A DNA stretch of 64,000 nucleotides from Schistocerca nitens (taxonomy: Eukaryota; Arthropoda; Insecta; Orthoptera; Acrididae): positions 733,195,450 to 733,259,449 of the forward strand of contig NC_064615.1 in assembly GCF_023898315.1 (NCBI RefSeq). The letters are read 5' to 3'. Shown in pieces: positions 44,046-57,000 of the stretch. The translations under genes were made by a program, and so were the position numbers. The first letter of the stretch is position 1; each line of letters starts with the position of its first letter. The notes under the pieces are model-generated. The model had not been told where the DNA came from, searched no databases, and worked only from the letters and a program-made list of their open reading frames with translations.

Positions 44046-45304
44046 AAAAAATCTTGTGCGATCTTGGTTTTTCAATGGTTTTTAACAATTAAAACAGATC
44101 GCCTCTCAATACTCTCATAATGAGAAAACTGAATGATATATGCGTCGTAAAAATTCGCAGGAGCTACAGGTGGTGACATGTTCGTCTTCCTGTTTTGCAA
44201 ATTTCTAAATGTGCATTCTATTTCTATCCTATAAGCAGTTGCCTTATACTAATTCCTGTTTCTCTTGCAGTAACAGGACTCAATTACCCGATGTCAAGAA
44301 GCAAACACAGCGTAATAACTAGGCTATTCTAGGACAATCTATTCTTTAGAATCTTTGTTTCACAATGTCGCCACTGTTTGTTACATGTGCCATGAATCTA
44401 CTAGCGTTTATATTAAGTATATTCAAAAGTACACGATGCAGTTCTTGTTACAATGAGAAGAGTAACACATCACATTTAGGATTATGGTAATTGACGTACG
44501 TATAATAAACCAACTATGTTACTACGCAACGTATGCCAACTTGTGCCACGATCTCATTTGATTTCCAACTGTAGGAAACTGATCCACAAAATTTTTCGCA
44601 AAGTTTGCTTCATTAATTATGACAGGTATTTTGTTATTTGTCAAGCGTATCGAGAATATTGCAAGTCATGCTGTGTTAAAATTATGGTACCCAAATTACG
44701 TGGCCTGTACACAAAATCTTAAAAATCCGAAGAATAAATATGTTTGGTGCAACTCTTGTATGAAAAAAATGAGTTTACACTTGATATGACTGTCACTGAA
44801 ATACGTCTACCCTTAGTTCGCTTTAAAGCCACGTGAAGTCTTCAGCAGGAGAGCCACAAGCCGTCTGTCAGGGCAATGGCGGCTTAAATTGCGTTACAAA
44901 ACTTGTAATTTCTGTGGAAGCAGTTAGGGAGCTAGTGGGCGCAATGCTGATGCGACAGCATGTTCCCTATTCGTATAGACCTCCACCGGCTCATGTCCTG
45001 TGGTACAGATTTGCCTTCCTCTGTCCTTCGGACTCTCTTACTCAGCCAGATACAGGGAGTTCTGGGGTTTGGAGTAGCCTTTGAACTACGACGATCCTCG
45101 CTATTTCTCACTTTCACAAACGTCTTAATAAGTGGGACAAATAATAACTGATCGATAAAAATAGTACGACTGCATAGTAGCAAGCTCTAACAGGAATTTT
45201 CTGTTTTTCTTTTTCCTTTTTCTGTCTCTCCGCTTCAAATTACCTCTAAGTTCGTAGCTTCTGTCTTATGATTTGTCTTCTTAATTCTGTGTTCTACATA
45301 CCTA
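44046..45304. other. Non-coding, nothing recognised
   Basis: No gene or transposon signature was found. The short open frames at 44516-44722 and 44833-45084 have no family resemblance. Confidence 0.5.
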
Positions 45305-46726
45305 CACTCCTGGAAATTGAAATAAGAACACCGTGAATTCATTGTCCCAGGAAGGGGAAACTTTATTGACACATTCCTGGGGTCAGATACATCACATGAT
45401 CACACTGACAGAACCACAGGCACATAGACACAGGCAACAGAGCATGCACAATGTCGGCACTAGTACAGTGTATATCCACCTTTCGCAGCAATGCAGGCTG
45501 CTATTCTCCCATGGAGACGATCGTAGAGATGCTGGATGTAGTCCTGTGGAACGGCTTGCCATGCCATTTCCACCTGGCGCCTCAGTTGGACCAGCGTTCG
45601 TGCTGGACGTGCAGACCGCGTAAGACGACGCTTCATCCAGTCCCAAACATGCTCAATGGGGGACAGATCCGGAGATCGTGCTGGCCAGGGTAGTTGACTT
45701 ACACCTTCTAGAGCACGTTGGGTGGCACGGGATACATGCGGACGTGCATTGTCCTGTTGGAACAGCAAGTTCCCTTGCCAGTCTAGGAATGGTAGAACGA
45801 TGGGTTCGATGACGGTTTGGATGTACCGTGCACTATTCAGTGTCCCCTCGACGATCACCAGTGGTGTACTGCCAGTGTAGGAGATCGCTCCCCACACCAT
45901 GATGCCGGGTGTTGGCCCTGTGTGCCTCGGTCGTATGCAGTCGTGATTGTGGCGCTCACCTGCACGGCGCCAAACACGCATACGACCATCATTGGCACCA
46001 AGGCAGAAGCGACTCTCATCGCTGAAGACGACACGTCTCCATTCGTCCCTCCATTCACGCCTGTCGCGACACCACTGGAGGCGGGCTGCACGATGTTGGG
46101 GCGTGAACGGAAGACGGCCTAACGGTGTGCGGGACCGTAGCCCAGCTTCATGGAGACGGTTGCGAATGGTCCTCGCCGATACCCCAGGAGCAACAGTGTC
46201 CCTACTTTGCTGGGAAGTGGCGGTGCGGTCCCCTACGGCACTGCGTAGGATCCTACGGTCTTGGCGTGCATCCGTGCGTCGCTGCGGTCCGGTCCCAGGT
46301 CGACGGGCACATGCACCTTCCGCCGACCACTGGCGACAACATCGATGTACTGTGGAGACCTCACGCCCCACGTGTTGAGCAATTCGGCGGTACGTCCACC
46401 CGGCCTCCCGCATGCCCACTATACGCCCTCGCTCAAAGTCCGTCAACTGCGCATACGGGTCACGTCACGCTGTCGCGGCATGCTACCAGTGTTAAAGACT
46501 GCGATGGAGCTCCGTATGCCACGGCAAACTGGCTGACACTGACGGCGGCGGTGCACAAATGCTGCGCAGCTAGCGCCATTCGACGGCCAACACCGCGGTT
46601 CCTGGTGTGTCCGCTGTGCCGTGCGTGTGATCATTGCTTGTACAGCCCTCTCGCAGTGTCCGGAGCAAGTATGGTGGGTCTGACACACCGGTGTCAATGT
46701 GTTCTTTTTTTCCATTTCCAGGAGTG
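45305..46726 (-). mobile_element. Tc1-like element, nearly intact
   Basis: The left end CACTCCTGGAAATTGAAATAAG follows TA at 45303-45304. The right end, GTTCTTTTTTTCCATTTCCAGGAGTG, closes at 46726 before TA. The minus-strand transposase frame is open for 328 codons. The sequence is much less decayed than any other element here, pointing to a recent insertion of a family likely to be abundant in this genome. Confidence 0.9.
45460..46446 (-). CDS. Tc1-like transposase, long open frame (328 codons)
   Basis: This cut-and-paste transposase has paired N-terminal helix-turn-helix regions (about residues 1-115: TDFERGRIVGMREAGWTYRR and then SARTIRNRLHEAGL). The DDE catalytic domain follows: VFSDESRFCLGANDGRMRVW (first Asp, about residue 141), NLLFQQDNARPHVS (second Asp, about 233) and SPDLSPIEHVWDW (Glu, 34 residues after the second Asp). 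All three catalytic residues are present. The frame as given begins at a TTG. The expected ATG (MPRQRDVTRM at 46481) is out of frame and meets a stop after 12 codons, consistent with a two-base duplication in ATGCGCAGTTG. The first in-frame ATG is codon 12, so translation from there would trim the first DNA-binding helix. Protein otherwise intact. Confidence 0.85.
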   Translation of the reverse strand: MTDFERGRIVGMREAGWTYRRIAQHVGREVSTVHRCCRQWSAEGACARRPGTGPQRRTDARQDRRILRSAVGDRTATSQQSRDTVAPGVSARTIRNRLHEAGLRSRTPLGRLPFTPQHRAARLQWCRDRREWRDEWRRVVFSDESRFCLGANDGRMRVWRRAGERHNHDCIRPRHTGPTPGIMVWGAISYTGSTPLVIVEGTLNSARYIQTVIEPIVLPFLDWQGNLLFQQDNARPHVSRATQRALEGVSQLPWPARSPDLSPIEHVWDWMKRRLTRSARPARTLVQLRRQVEMAWQAVPQDYIQHLYDRLHGRIAACIAAKGGYTLY

Positions 46727-46728
46727 TA

Positions 46729-48229
46729 TTTTTCGTGGACTTTTCACCGAGCAATATTTACTCATTTGTTTTCAAGTCACCAATACCTGTTATATTTCTG
46801 GATTTAGGGCCATCGCATTCAGATACAAAAAGTTCTTCTTAGAACAGTTGAGAAGCAGCAGTGGGGAGATGATTTATAGCCCTCCTACCGCTCCGGCTAA
46901 TTATGCTTTTCTATATGTGCGTGTACCTAAAGTCCCTCATCTTTGGGGAAAAGGCATCTACTCTGAAGAATAATGCAAAACAGAGTGAAGTAGAAGAAGT
47001 TATAACCGAATCGCTACTGCTCAGTATTTTGGCAATGACGATCAGAAGCAAAGTTCGGTTAACTGTATATATTTTCCATTACGTAAACTAGTTTTCTTAA
47101 TTAATAGTAGTTAGTGGAAAATTTGGAAGAAAGGTTTTCAAAGTATGTCATTAATGAAATAACCAACGGTCGCCAATTCCTCACTGGAACAAGAATAATT
47201 AAATTGAAACTGAACTTTATACTCGTTAGCAATCTTATGTAGTTATTGGCGTCATGACGTAGGAACAGTACGTAACGCACACTGTCAAGTACTTCGCACC
47301 ACACATGTCACAGTAGTCAGGTAATAATCAAATAACAAACACGTACAACATATATTAATTTTCAAAGATCAATTAAAGTAAGATTGTTTACCGGCTGTGG
47401 GCAGAAACGTTTTGTTACGTTATTCACCATAATACTGACTCATAATTGTAGCATGCAAAAAGATTGTTTGAATTTAGCAGTTACTTTGGTATTTCTTTTT
47501 CCAAAAGTTGGAAAAATTATGTTTTGATAATCTAATAAATTAATGTTCACTTCATTTTAAGTTGATTTTCTGATTATCTTGGTTCATCCAAAGGGATAGG
47601 ATGTATAATACTTGGATGTAAGACTTAGGAAAATTATTTATGTGACAATATTCACGGAAAAAATGTTATTCAAGCAATAAAATTTCAACTACGCTGGTCA
47701 GTCTATTACACTTCCAGTTGCAAAAAGTCTAGATCTTACATCACTTCATGATGCCGTTGGCTTGTCGAGTGGCTTAAATTAGATGTATAATAGGGTACAG
47801 GTTGATCTTCTTGCCATACTGTAGTCAATAACAACGGCCACACTACTCTTGATGTTATGTGAATTACTCTTGCTGCATTTGTACTGCGCCCAATAAAAGC
47901 CATGGCCCGCCTATATTAAACATCCACCAAACAATCAGTTCAATTTTCACTGCTCCGCACTTCGGAAACAGACATTTTGTCACCGCACATTTGCATAGCC
48001 ACACCGACGAATACACTCAACCAACGACACCAATCCTCTCCTCGCGACTCCCAACTGCTACTACCTTTGGCGCGGCCGCACGCCTAGCAATAATGCATTT
48101 ACAGTTTGTTACACTCTTTGACAATAGCTTTTCCCTGTCTAGGCCAGCGTGTCTCTTACTTACAAAATGTTAATATTCCATGCGTATACTCTTTTCTAAA
48201 TAATAAATAGCATTTGTAACTTGACAACA
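46729..48229. other. Non-coding, AT-rich, nothing recognised
   Basis: No transposon end or coding signature. The open frame at 47859-48173 has no recognisable product. Confidence 0.5.
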
Positions 48230-48231
48230 TA

Positions 48232-49638
48232 CACTATTGGCCATTAAAATTGCTACACCAAGAAGAAATGCAGATGATAAACGGATATTCATTGCACAAA
48301 TATATTATACTAGAACTGACATGTGATTACATTATCACGCAATTTAGGAGCATATATCCTGAGAAATCAGTACGCAGAACAACCACCTCTGGCCGTAAAA
48401 ACAGCCTTGATACGCCTGGGCACTGAGTCAAACAGAGCTTGGATGGCGTGTACAGGTACAGCTGCCCATTGACCTTCAACGCGATACCACATTTCATCAA
48501 CAGTAGTGACTGGCTTATTGTGACGAGCCAGTTGCTCGGCCACCATTGACCAGACGTTTTCAATTGTTGAGAGATCTGGAGAACGTGCTGGCCAGGGCAG
48601 CAGTCGAACATTTTCTGTATCCAGAAAGGCCCGTACAGGACCTGCAACATGCGGTCGTGCATTATCCAGCTCAAATGTAGGGTTTCGCAGGGATCGATTG
48701 AAGGGTAGAGCCACGGGTCATAACACATTTGAAATGTAACGTCCACTGTTCAAAGTGCCGTCAATGCGAACAAGAGGTGACCGAGACAGGTAAACAATGG
48801 CACCCCATACCACCACGCCGGGTGATACACCAGTATGGCGATGACGAATACCTGCTTCCAATGTGCGATCACCGCGATGTCGCCAAACACGGAAACGACC
48901 ATCATGATGCTGTAAACAGAACCTGGGTTCATGCGTAAAAATGACGTTTTGCCATTCGTACACCCAGGTTCGTCGTTGAGTACACCATCGCAGGCGCTCC
49001 TGTCTGTGATGCAGCGTCAAGGTTAACCGCAGCCATGGTCTCCGAGCTGATAGTCCATGCTGCTGCAAACGTCGTCGAACTGTTCGTGCATATGGTTGTT
49101 GTCTTGCAAACGTCCCCATCTGTTGACTCAGGGATCGAGTCGTGGCTGCACAATCCGTTACAGACACGCGGATAAGATGGCTGTCATCTCGACTGCTAGT
49201 GATACGAGGCCGTTGGGATCCAGCACGGCGTTCCGTATTACCCTCCTGAACCCACCGATTCCATATTTTGCTAACAGTCATTGCATCTCGACCAACGCGA
49301 ACAGCAATGTCGCGATACGATAAACCGCAATCGCGATCGGCTACAGTACGACTTTTATCAAAGTCGGGAACGTGATAGTACGCGTTTCTCCTCCTTACAC
49401 GAGGCATCACAACAACGTTTCACCAGGCAACACCGGTCAACTGCTGTTTGTGTATGAGAAATCGCTTGGAAACTTTCCTAATGTCAGCACGTTGTAGGTG
49501 TCACCACCGGCGCCAACCTTGTGGGAATGCTCTGAAAAGCTAATCATTTGCATATCGCAGCATCTTCTTCCTGTCGGTTAAATTTAGCGTCTGTAGAACG
49601 TCATCTTCGTGGTGTAGCAATTTTAATGGTCAGTGGTG
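48232..49638 (-). mobile_element. Tc1-like element, full length but with a dead transposase
   Basis: The left end CACTATTGGCCATTAAAATTG follows TA at 48230-48231. The right end, CAATTTTAATGGTCAGTGGTG, closes at 49638 before TA. The inverted pair continues through GCTACACCA. At 1,407 bp it is full length for its group. It is related to, but clearly a different family from, the element at 45305-46726. Confidence 0.9.
48367..49410 (-). pseudogene. Tc1-like transposase: one in-frame stop and a lost catalytic Asp
   Basis: The reading starts MMPRVRRRNAYYHVPDFDKS at 49410 and stays in one frame to a stop after RGGCSAY at 48367. The only nonsense codon is TGA at 48718-48720 (codon 231), where a single change from an Arg codon is likely. 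The first catalytic block is IFTHEPRFCLQHHDGRFRVW: Asp of the usual TDESRF is His and Ser is Pro. The second block LDNARPHVAG and the final SPDLSTIENVW keep their acidic residues. With the stop repaired the enzyme would still lack a catalytic residue, so at least two independent lesions exist. Length without the stop is about 347 residues, normal for Tc1. Confidence 0.8.
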
Positions 49639-49640
49639 TA

Positions 49641-50532
49641 TTTACAAGAATCATATTCAGGAAAACTAATAAAGCAAACTTCGCAAAAAACGTAGAAATT
49701 GTATGATTATCCACGGAGGTGTAGTGTTACACAGTTAATGTGGTGCGAGGTACCAGTGACAGACGCGTATCGTAAGAAAGGCCGTCTAAATTGTGGTTCA
49801 CCTCCTCGATTGACTGCTGTATTCGGAAGTAACGCACCAAAATGATTATCTTCCGTTATACATATTAGAAGAACTAAACGATGAATTTACTTGAATTTAG
49901 TATAAAAGCACCTCTCAACAGTAGGCAAAGCACTTCGGAGATCTTCGGGTTGCGCGGGCGTGCTGGGTCGGCTATGAGACCTGAGCTCGATCGGCAGTTG
50001 TTGTCTGCCGCGGTCGGTACTGTTGAACTTAATAGCCAACTTCTAGTTTTTGGGCATGCAAGTGAGAGGTAGTTTGACAGTAATTACCGAAACACGCAGT
50101 TCAATGTTTTGTTTATTCTTTGTGCGAGTATGAAGAATGGAAATTATTTGTGGTTAGTAAAGTGGACTATAATTGTGATGTTTCTCGTATTTTGTTAATA
50201 AAAAGCGAGTTATATCCCGTTTAAACAAACCAATTCAAAATTTAGATATTATTTTATACACTACCAGCTCCTCTCTAACTGTTGATTACAGTCTCAAGAC
50301 AACGGATTCACGACGTATGTGCTGTTTCCTGCTCAGGAAACAGCAACTAGGAAGACTGCAGGTTGCTGAATGTTATTCAGAGCTTACGCATTACACTGAG
50401 GGCAGTGGAAATAACTAGCGTCTTAGTACAAGTGCGATCAGTGACACGTCATCTGTGGTAACACAGAGGAGGTATGAAGCAAGGAAATTTGTGAAGGATG
50501 GGTTTATCAAATGTTCTAAGGTGTGTAGATTC
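49641..50532. other. Non-coding, nothing recognised
   Basis: This is the probable upstream region of the esterase gene. A GC-richer patch at 49950-50070 shows no assignable motif. Confidence 0.4.
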
Positions 50533-50714
50533 CAGGGGGGGACCAAACTGCTGAGGTGTCGATCGCTAGACTTACACACTACTTAAACTAACTTATGCTA
50601 AGAACAGTATACACAGCCATGCCCATCTCCGAGAGAGGACTGCAACCTCTGGCAGGAGGGGCCGAGCAATCCGTGACATGGGGCCTCTAACCGCACAGCC
50701 ACTCCGCTCGGCGT
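50533..50714 (-). mobile_element. tRNA-derived SINE (family 2), diverged
   Basis: This is the second copy of the family at 10529-10672. Minus-strand head GCCGAGCGGAGTGGCTGTGCGG precedes a damaged B box (GGTTGCAGTCCTC), and the body keeps TAGCATAAGTTAGTTTAAGTAG and GCAGTTTGGTCCCC. It includes more of the head than the first copy. Confidence 0.75.
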
Positions 50715-50742
50715 TTATCATACGTAAGTCACACTCACGAAA

Positions 50743-50762
50743 TTCTCTCTCTCTCTCTCTCT
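50743..50762. repeat. CT dinucleotide microsatellite
   Basis: About ten CT units run in tandem just after the family-2 SINE. Confidence 0.85.
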
Positions 50763-51022
50763 GTCACTTTCCGCATCTCCACACAAACATGATATAGCCT
50801 TACAGTATCTGAAACACTTGACAGGAAAATCCATCACAAATGTGATATTAAAAACTGCTCTTAAGTGTTTTCCGGACGTTACTATCTCAACTTGATTTTT
50901 AATCGGATAGTTAAATTGGTTGTGTTGTTGACTGCAGCGTAACTGATAAGACTGCTTAATTCTAAGAGACAGATACTTAGTTGGTGCTTGTTCCTTCACA
51001 GGGCCAGTAACTTCAGAACGAC

Positions 51023-51091
51023 ATGGACTTCAGGGCTTTGATTCTTGTCGCCATAACTGTGCATTTATGTTTGGTACCTGCTTCCGTATAT
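51023..51091 (+). CDS. Esterase exon 1: signal peptide
   Basis: ATG then 23 codons, with a hydrophobic core ALILVAITVHLCLVPAS typical of a secretory signal. It ends TAT before a consensus GTAAGT donor, phase 0. The segment 51002-51022 would be the 5' UTR if the TTCCTTCACAG acceptor is used. Confidence 0.75.
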
Positions 51092-54000
51092 GTAAGTTCA
51101 TTAACGCACGTTTTATATTTCCTTAGACAACGCTGTTTATAATCTGCATTTACGACTGTTCAGATGTCGTCAGTTAACTTACTTACTGTTGTATTCGTAC
51201 TGCTGTGTTCAGGAAAATGGAACTGATATTCCTCGTACAGTTAGAGTTTAGCTAAGTATGTAGGTATTTAAGCAAAATCTATATATTTCTTGGTTTTCGA
51301 TACACAAAGCTCCAATTTCCTGGTAATCGGACGGCAGTTATGCAGTTTTCTTCTTAGAGGCTGGTCATATAATATTTGGATTCCATGCAAAAGGCGTGTA
51401 TCATGTAGATTAGACAAAAATGTAATGTATCTAAAGACTGGTGTTATACTGCAGTTGAGGTAGAACACCTTGAAAAGGTAAGTTTGGAGCGCAGCAGTTC
51501 ATCGAGGAGGAGGGCGAACGACGGAAAAACAGGATTATAATAGAATGGTGGGAGCTGAAGTGTGGTTATATAGAATAATGCTAAAAATAAACTAGATTGT
51601 GGAGTGCATAGGCATAAAAATTAAATCGAAACATATACAAAAAAAGGAAGGAATTCATTTAATAGAAATGACCATACATCTAACGGCTAGCTTAGTCAAA
51701 GCGAAAAATTCATTCAGAAGAACACTTCCAATCTGAAGAAAATTTTTGATAGACGAAGACAGTATCTGTGGTATGACATAGGTAAATCTTCATTTAACAA
51801 GTTCTCTGAAATATTATCTTACACGTTAACAATTTGACTATATTAGTGAGTAGGAATATTACGTCTGTGTAGAGTACACCTCAATATGCGTCGGCCATCA
51901 TAGATTGTTAGAGAGCTGTGATGGCAACCCATGATGATTCGTCGCACACATCTTCATTAGCTGCATATCATTCACTGTTGTTGTTCACAGGTGATCCTAT
52001 GAAGTGGTAATTAACGATTAACCGTTTCATTCGTTCTTATTACCAATTCTTAGTCCAGATAACCAGACCAGCTTCCTGCTCCATTTCTGAAGTTTTTCTT
52101 TTTTCGTTACAGGCACAGGAATACGTAACGGTGAACATACAAGAGGGTACCTTGAGAGGTGAACTGTCTCAAACATACACCGGCAACCCCATATATCGGT
52201 TTCAGGGGATCCCGTATGCGGAGCCTCCTGTTGGCGACCTCAGATTTCAGGCAAGTACCTATTTTTTTTATTTTTATTGTGCTCCTCATTATGGAAATTA
52301 GTGGTTTTCAAAAAAAGTGCATCACGGTGTGTTATATTTAGAGAAGGACCAAAAATGACTGCTAAAGTTTCAACATAAGCTCCACACTGAGTGTCATGGT
52401 GCGTTACCGACTGGTTATAACAAATGAAGAGGCTTGCAGAGCTGTCATTGGTTCGTTACCAGGTAGCCTCAGTCTGAACTTTTTACGCAACGGTATTTGT
52501 GATGAAGTAAAAACCATGTTTAGAGTACTCTAAAATGGCTTGAAAGTCGGGAACACTAACAACAGGTAGTACACTATCAATTACGTAACCTTCAGACGCG
52601 CTTAAGATGTTATTTTACAAAGGACAACGACTAACTTCATGGCATGAGGTTTTCAAACTCTTCGTCACAAAGTAGCGCTTTTTACGTCTTCTTTATTAGC
52701 AATAGAAGGTTTCTGTACTACCAAGCAAAGATGTAATGGAATAATTTCCTTAACGTGTCCTTACTGAGGTACATCTACATTAATAATAAAACTACAAAAC
52801 CGTCATGTCTGTCTATGTCTGTTTGAATGTCGTAACTTTTGTGCTCACACCAGCCTGAAACGTCATTGTTTTATTTTTAGTGCTGTCATGTGTTTCACAA
52901 ATTTCTCGTTTATTGTTAATTCCTGCTTTGTGATCCAGTTTCATTGTTTCTTCATCAATAGTAAAAGCCGACTGAATAGAAAAAGAAATTGATTGTCGAT
53001 TAATTGGAGCTAATGTTTAGGAAAGACATCTTTAGTCTTTTCATTTTCTGGATTCAATGACAGATTTTGTGAGACTTTTCACTACCTAGAAAGACCCAAA
53101 AATAATAACATCGTATGCTGCTGGCTACATTGCGCTAGTTTCTTAAATCGGTGTTAGTTGCAAGCCTGCGTGAAACTGCAATTACATTTATCTGTTGACT
53201 TTGAGAACCTCAGCAAACTTCAAGAGGAAGTCGTTATTTACTTTCATACGTACTATCTTATCACGCTACAGTTGTGTGAAGCGATCTGATCATTTATCAA
53301 TAGTCTGCTTGCGTGAAGCCAGTAAAACAGCAAGACGGATAAAATCTCTACGCAACAAGTTAATCAGAAACTCATGGGCTGACTCAAAACAAGTGACTTC
53401 ATTGGCTGCACCCAACACAGAGCACACGACATAAATGAAAAATGGTGTTAACGTTTGTTATAAATTTCTCTGGCGACACATTTGAATTGGTCTCTAACAT
53501 CACGACATTTATATGTTCAAAATGTTTATGTAAAATGTTTTCTGCTTGGTTGCAGTCAAGGGTGAAGAAACACAATCGTTTCATGAGAGCTGTCTTGAAG
53601 CAATCATATTGCTGAGGTAGCTTTGTGTCAAATAAAAATGAAAGCAGTACTTATGGCACGAAGTTTGCACTCTAGTTAATTGTCTTCCAGGACAGAGAGT
53701 AGCTGCTGCTATAGCAGTTCGTAATGGTTTTCCTGCATTAACGATTTATGGAGAAAACCTTTTACTAGTCTGAATTGTTAGGACAGAGTTACACGTAGTT
53801 AAACGTATTGAAAAGATATGGTTTATTGATAAGGATGTACCATATGCCAAACGTTTAGCTAGAACAAGTAGGGTACTAATTAAAATAAAATCTTACAGCA
53901 TAGGTGGCTGGGAAATCATGAGGGGTAGGTTCATCCAGCTATGTGAACAAAATGTTCTTCATTTTCGTTCAATGGTCTCTTGTTTTCACGACGCGTGAGA

Positions 54001-57000
54001 GTTGTGTGTTATGTGCATTTATTTTGTATAGGTAACTGCAACTGTGTGTGTATACTCTAATGTTGTTTCTGTTGTTTGATGACAAAAAAGGAAGACAGTG
54101 GAATCTGGTGGTGGCCCATAGGCTACTCCTCTAGAATAAAACTAAGGGGTCATCCAAAATTAATGTCCGTGTACGACGGATTGATCCACCAACACTGCCA
54201 CATCCCTTCACTTTATGAGCCAGTTCGGAGAAAGGTGAAAACTGACCCAGAAGACTGGCTCAAAGTTCATGAATTCTAGGCCTCACTTAACCAAGAGTGC
54301 TGGCAGCAGTGTGACGTCAGCACCAGTCCTGTATGACTGTTTTCAAAAGCACTGGACGCGTAACAGGAACCGCTGCATAGGAGGCCTGTAGATTTCAGTT
54401 GTGGCAACTCTCGGCGGACTATGTCGTTTCTGTTAGAAAAGGAGGTCAACATTGTCTTATCACTGATGCTCTTTTCGAGAGGACCGTCGTTTTCAGGAGT
54501 GGTTTAGGTCACATACATCCACAAAATTTCGTACTATTTCCTTTGTTGTTTGTTTTACTTGTCAGTTAATATCTTTTGCACTAATGGGGAACAGATCTTC
54601 TGAATATCGAACCTTTTTTGAATGACAGTGTTAAGACTATTCCTGTTGATCCTCAATTCCTCTGATACTCGTCTCAGAGCAGTAATTTATTCTGGAACAG
54701 GATTTGTCGCGCTCGTCCCATGTTGTCTGTAGCTATGCTTCTTAATGGTAGACCTGAACGTTATCTAACTTCAGTGATATCATTTCGGCCTTGAAAACAT
54801 TTGAGTCACTCATCACATTTTATGTCACGGTTTCTGAAGTGGTAATTAGTACTAGTGCTTCGTGAACATTTCTGGAACACACTAAGCAATGATAGTTCTT
54901 GGACGGGTTATTCTCTCACAATATCCATCAATCCATGATGCTCAGGAAAGCCCTGAACGCAGAGATTTTTTTTTTTTTTAATGCTGCTGCCGTAGCCCGA
55001 TGTTGTTATAGACTTTAGAAGCATACGCTCAGATCAGATATAAAGCGGAATTTTTGGTCATCCGTTTCTTGGTAAGCGAGCAGCTGCGTACAGGAGTCAA
55101 ACAGCGAGATATTTCAGACATTACAGAATGTCTTGGACAGTTGGCTAAGAATGTAGATACTGAGATGATAGGAGAAATGAGACTCTGGGTTGCCTTACTG
55201 GTCTGCCGTTTTTTCTCTTATTTTTTTCTCTTATTCTCTTATGAGAACATAGGTGAGGATTAGTAGACGTCCCATGCCCCAGTTCATTAGTAGAATAAAT
55301 GGCGATCCAGGCCTACAACATAGTTACTAAAAAGAACAAGGGAGGACTGGGTACAACGTCCCGTCGACACGGAGGTCATTAGAGACGGAGCACAAGCTCG
55401 GATTGTGTCAAGGATGGGAAAGGAAACCGGTGGGCGTCCCCTTCAAAGGAACCATCCCGGCATTTGCCTAGAGCGATTTAGGGAAATCACGGAAAACCTA
55501 AATATCAATGGCCGTATGCGGGTTTGAACCGTCATCCTCCCGAATGCGAGTCCAGTGCGTCACCTCTCTCGGTCATAGTTAAAAAGTCGGGTTTACACAG
55601 CAAGTACTACAGACCACGAACCGTGGAGGTTCCAGATGCTATTGTTGTACTCGAAGCCTTTAGTTTCGATTACGTCACAACGTAGGTGACATACGGACAT
55701 GGATATATGTAGACAAACGCAGGATCGAAACCAACATTCCTAGCCTAGAGGTGTGTGCAGGCAAGTTTTGAAAATCCTCCTTAGTTGACAAAGTTAATTG
55801 AGTCTCTCTGCTCACTTTCATAGCATTTGCTGTAGGCTCGTACATCCGACGTAGCTGTCGCTGGATCTCTCGAAGTTCCCAAAACTTTGTATCTGAGGGC
55901 TTCCATATGCAGCGTTTGAAGCTGTTTGCTCATAGACGATACGCAACTGGGTCGCCTCTTACCTCCAATTCGTAATCGGTGCGCAAGACATCCGCTGTTT
56001 CTCCATGCGTATGGCTTCTTATTGGACTGGCGAAAACGGCTTTCACTGTGAGCCTCCACCTAAGATACAAGACTTACAGCTAATATTCATACTTGGGTAA
56101 TATTTTCTTTTTTTCCGGCAACCTTTCATGTTTCGGTTATTACACCACATCTCAGTAATAATCTTCTTCAAACTAACCATAAAGCTAAACAGTTAGATAA
56201 TGTTCAACAGCACAAAACAAGACTTGAAAAATACTCTTGAATCTTTGAGCTCTATGAAGGCTGATTCATGTCTGGGGCATATTTAAAAAGTGCGATAATG
56301 ACTTTCCTGAACATAACTGAGTGACGATCAGTAAATGATCGCATACATGTATAGGCACATTTTGTATTTATTTCGAAATGTAGAAGACTTGTTCAAGACA
56401 AATGTATCAAGTACCTCCATTCCAACGGAACAGGTACTTGTTCCTCCCATCTGATACCAAATAAGCATTTATCAAAACGTCGTTATTACGTGCAACTTAT
56501 TTAGCATTTGTTGTGTTGGACAATCACCAATATATTAAAAAATGCAAATGAAGAACACTAATGGGCCAGCACATCGGGACCGCCTGCTTAAATGCATTTT
56601 GGTAAACATTTGGAACGCAACACACAGCGACTCTGAGTGACGGATTCGATAACTCCGTGGCAGATTTCGGGAGGTACGTAGCACCATATATGTACGTAAA
56701 GGGCACGCCGCTCGCGAGAATTATGGACCGATGGTTTTTGGGATAGGAGCTAGCACCCGATAGCGTCTCCGACGTGTTCAGACAAGGTGCAGTCCGTGGA
56801 CAGGACATTACTGTGAGTTGACTATCAAGTTCTCCAAACCACTATAGCACGATTCGGGCCTTGCGCCACGGACAGTTATCTAACCAGAATATCCTATCGT
56901 CATCGGGGAAGGCATCAAGTTTGAAGGACTGCAGGTGATCCGTAATATAGTTCGTGTAGTCCACAGCTGTCAAGCTACCTTCGACTACTACCACAGGTCG

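Noticed and set aside
45947-46378. 143-codon plus-strand open frame
   Set aside because: Antisense of the same GC-rich transposase gene.
46125-46973. 282-codon plus-strand open frame
   Set aside because: Most of it is the antisense shadow of the Tc1-like transposase at 45460-46446, and it runs through the element end into unrelated DNA.
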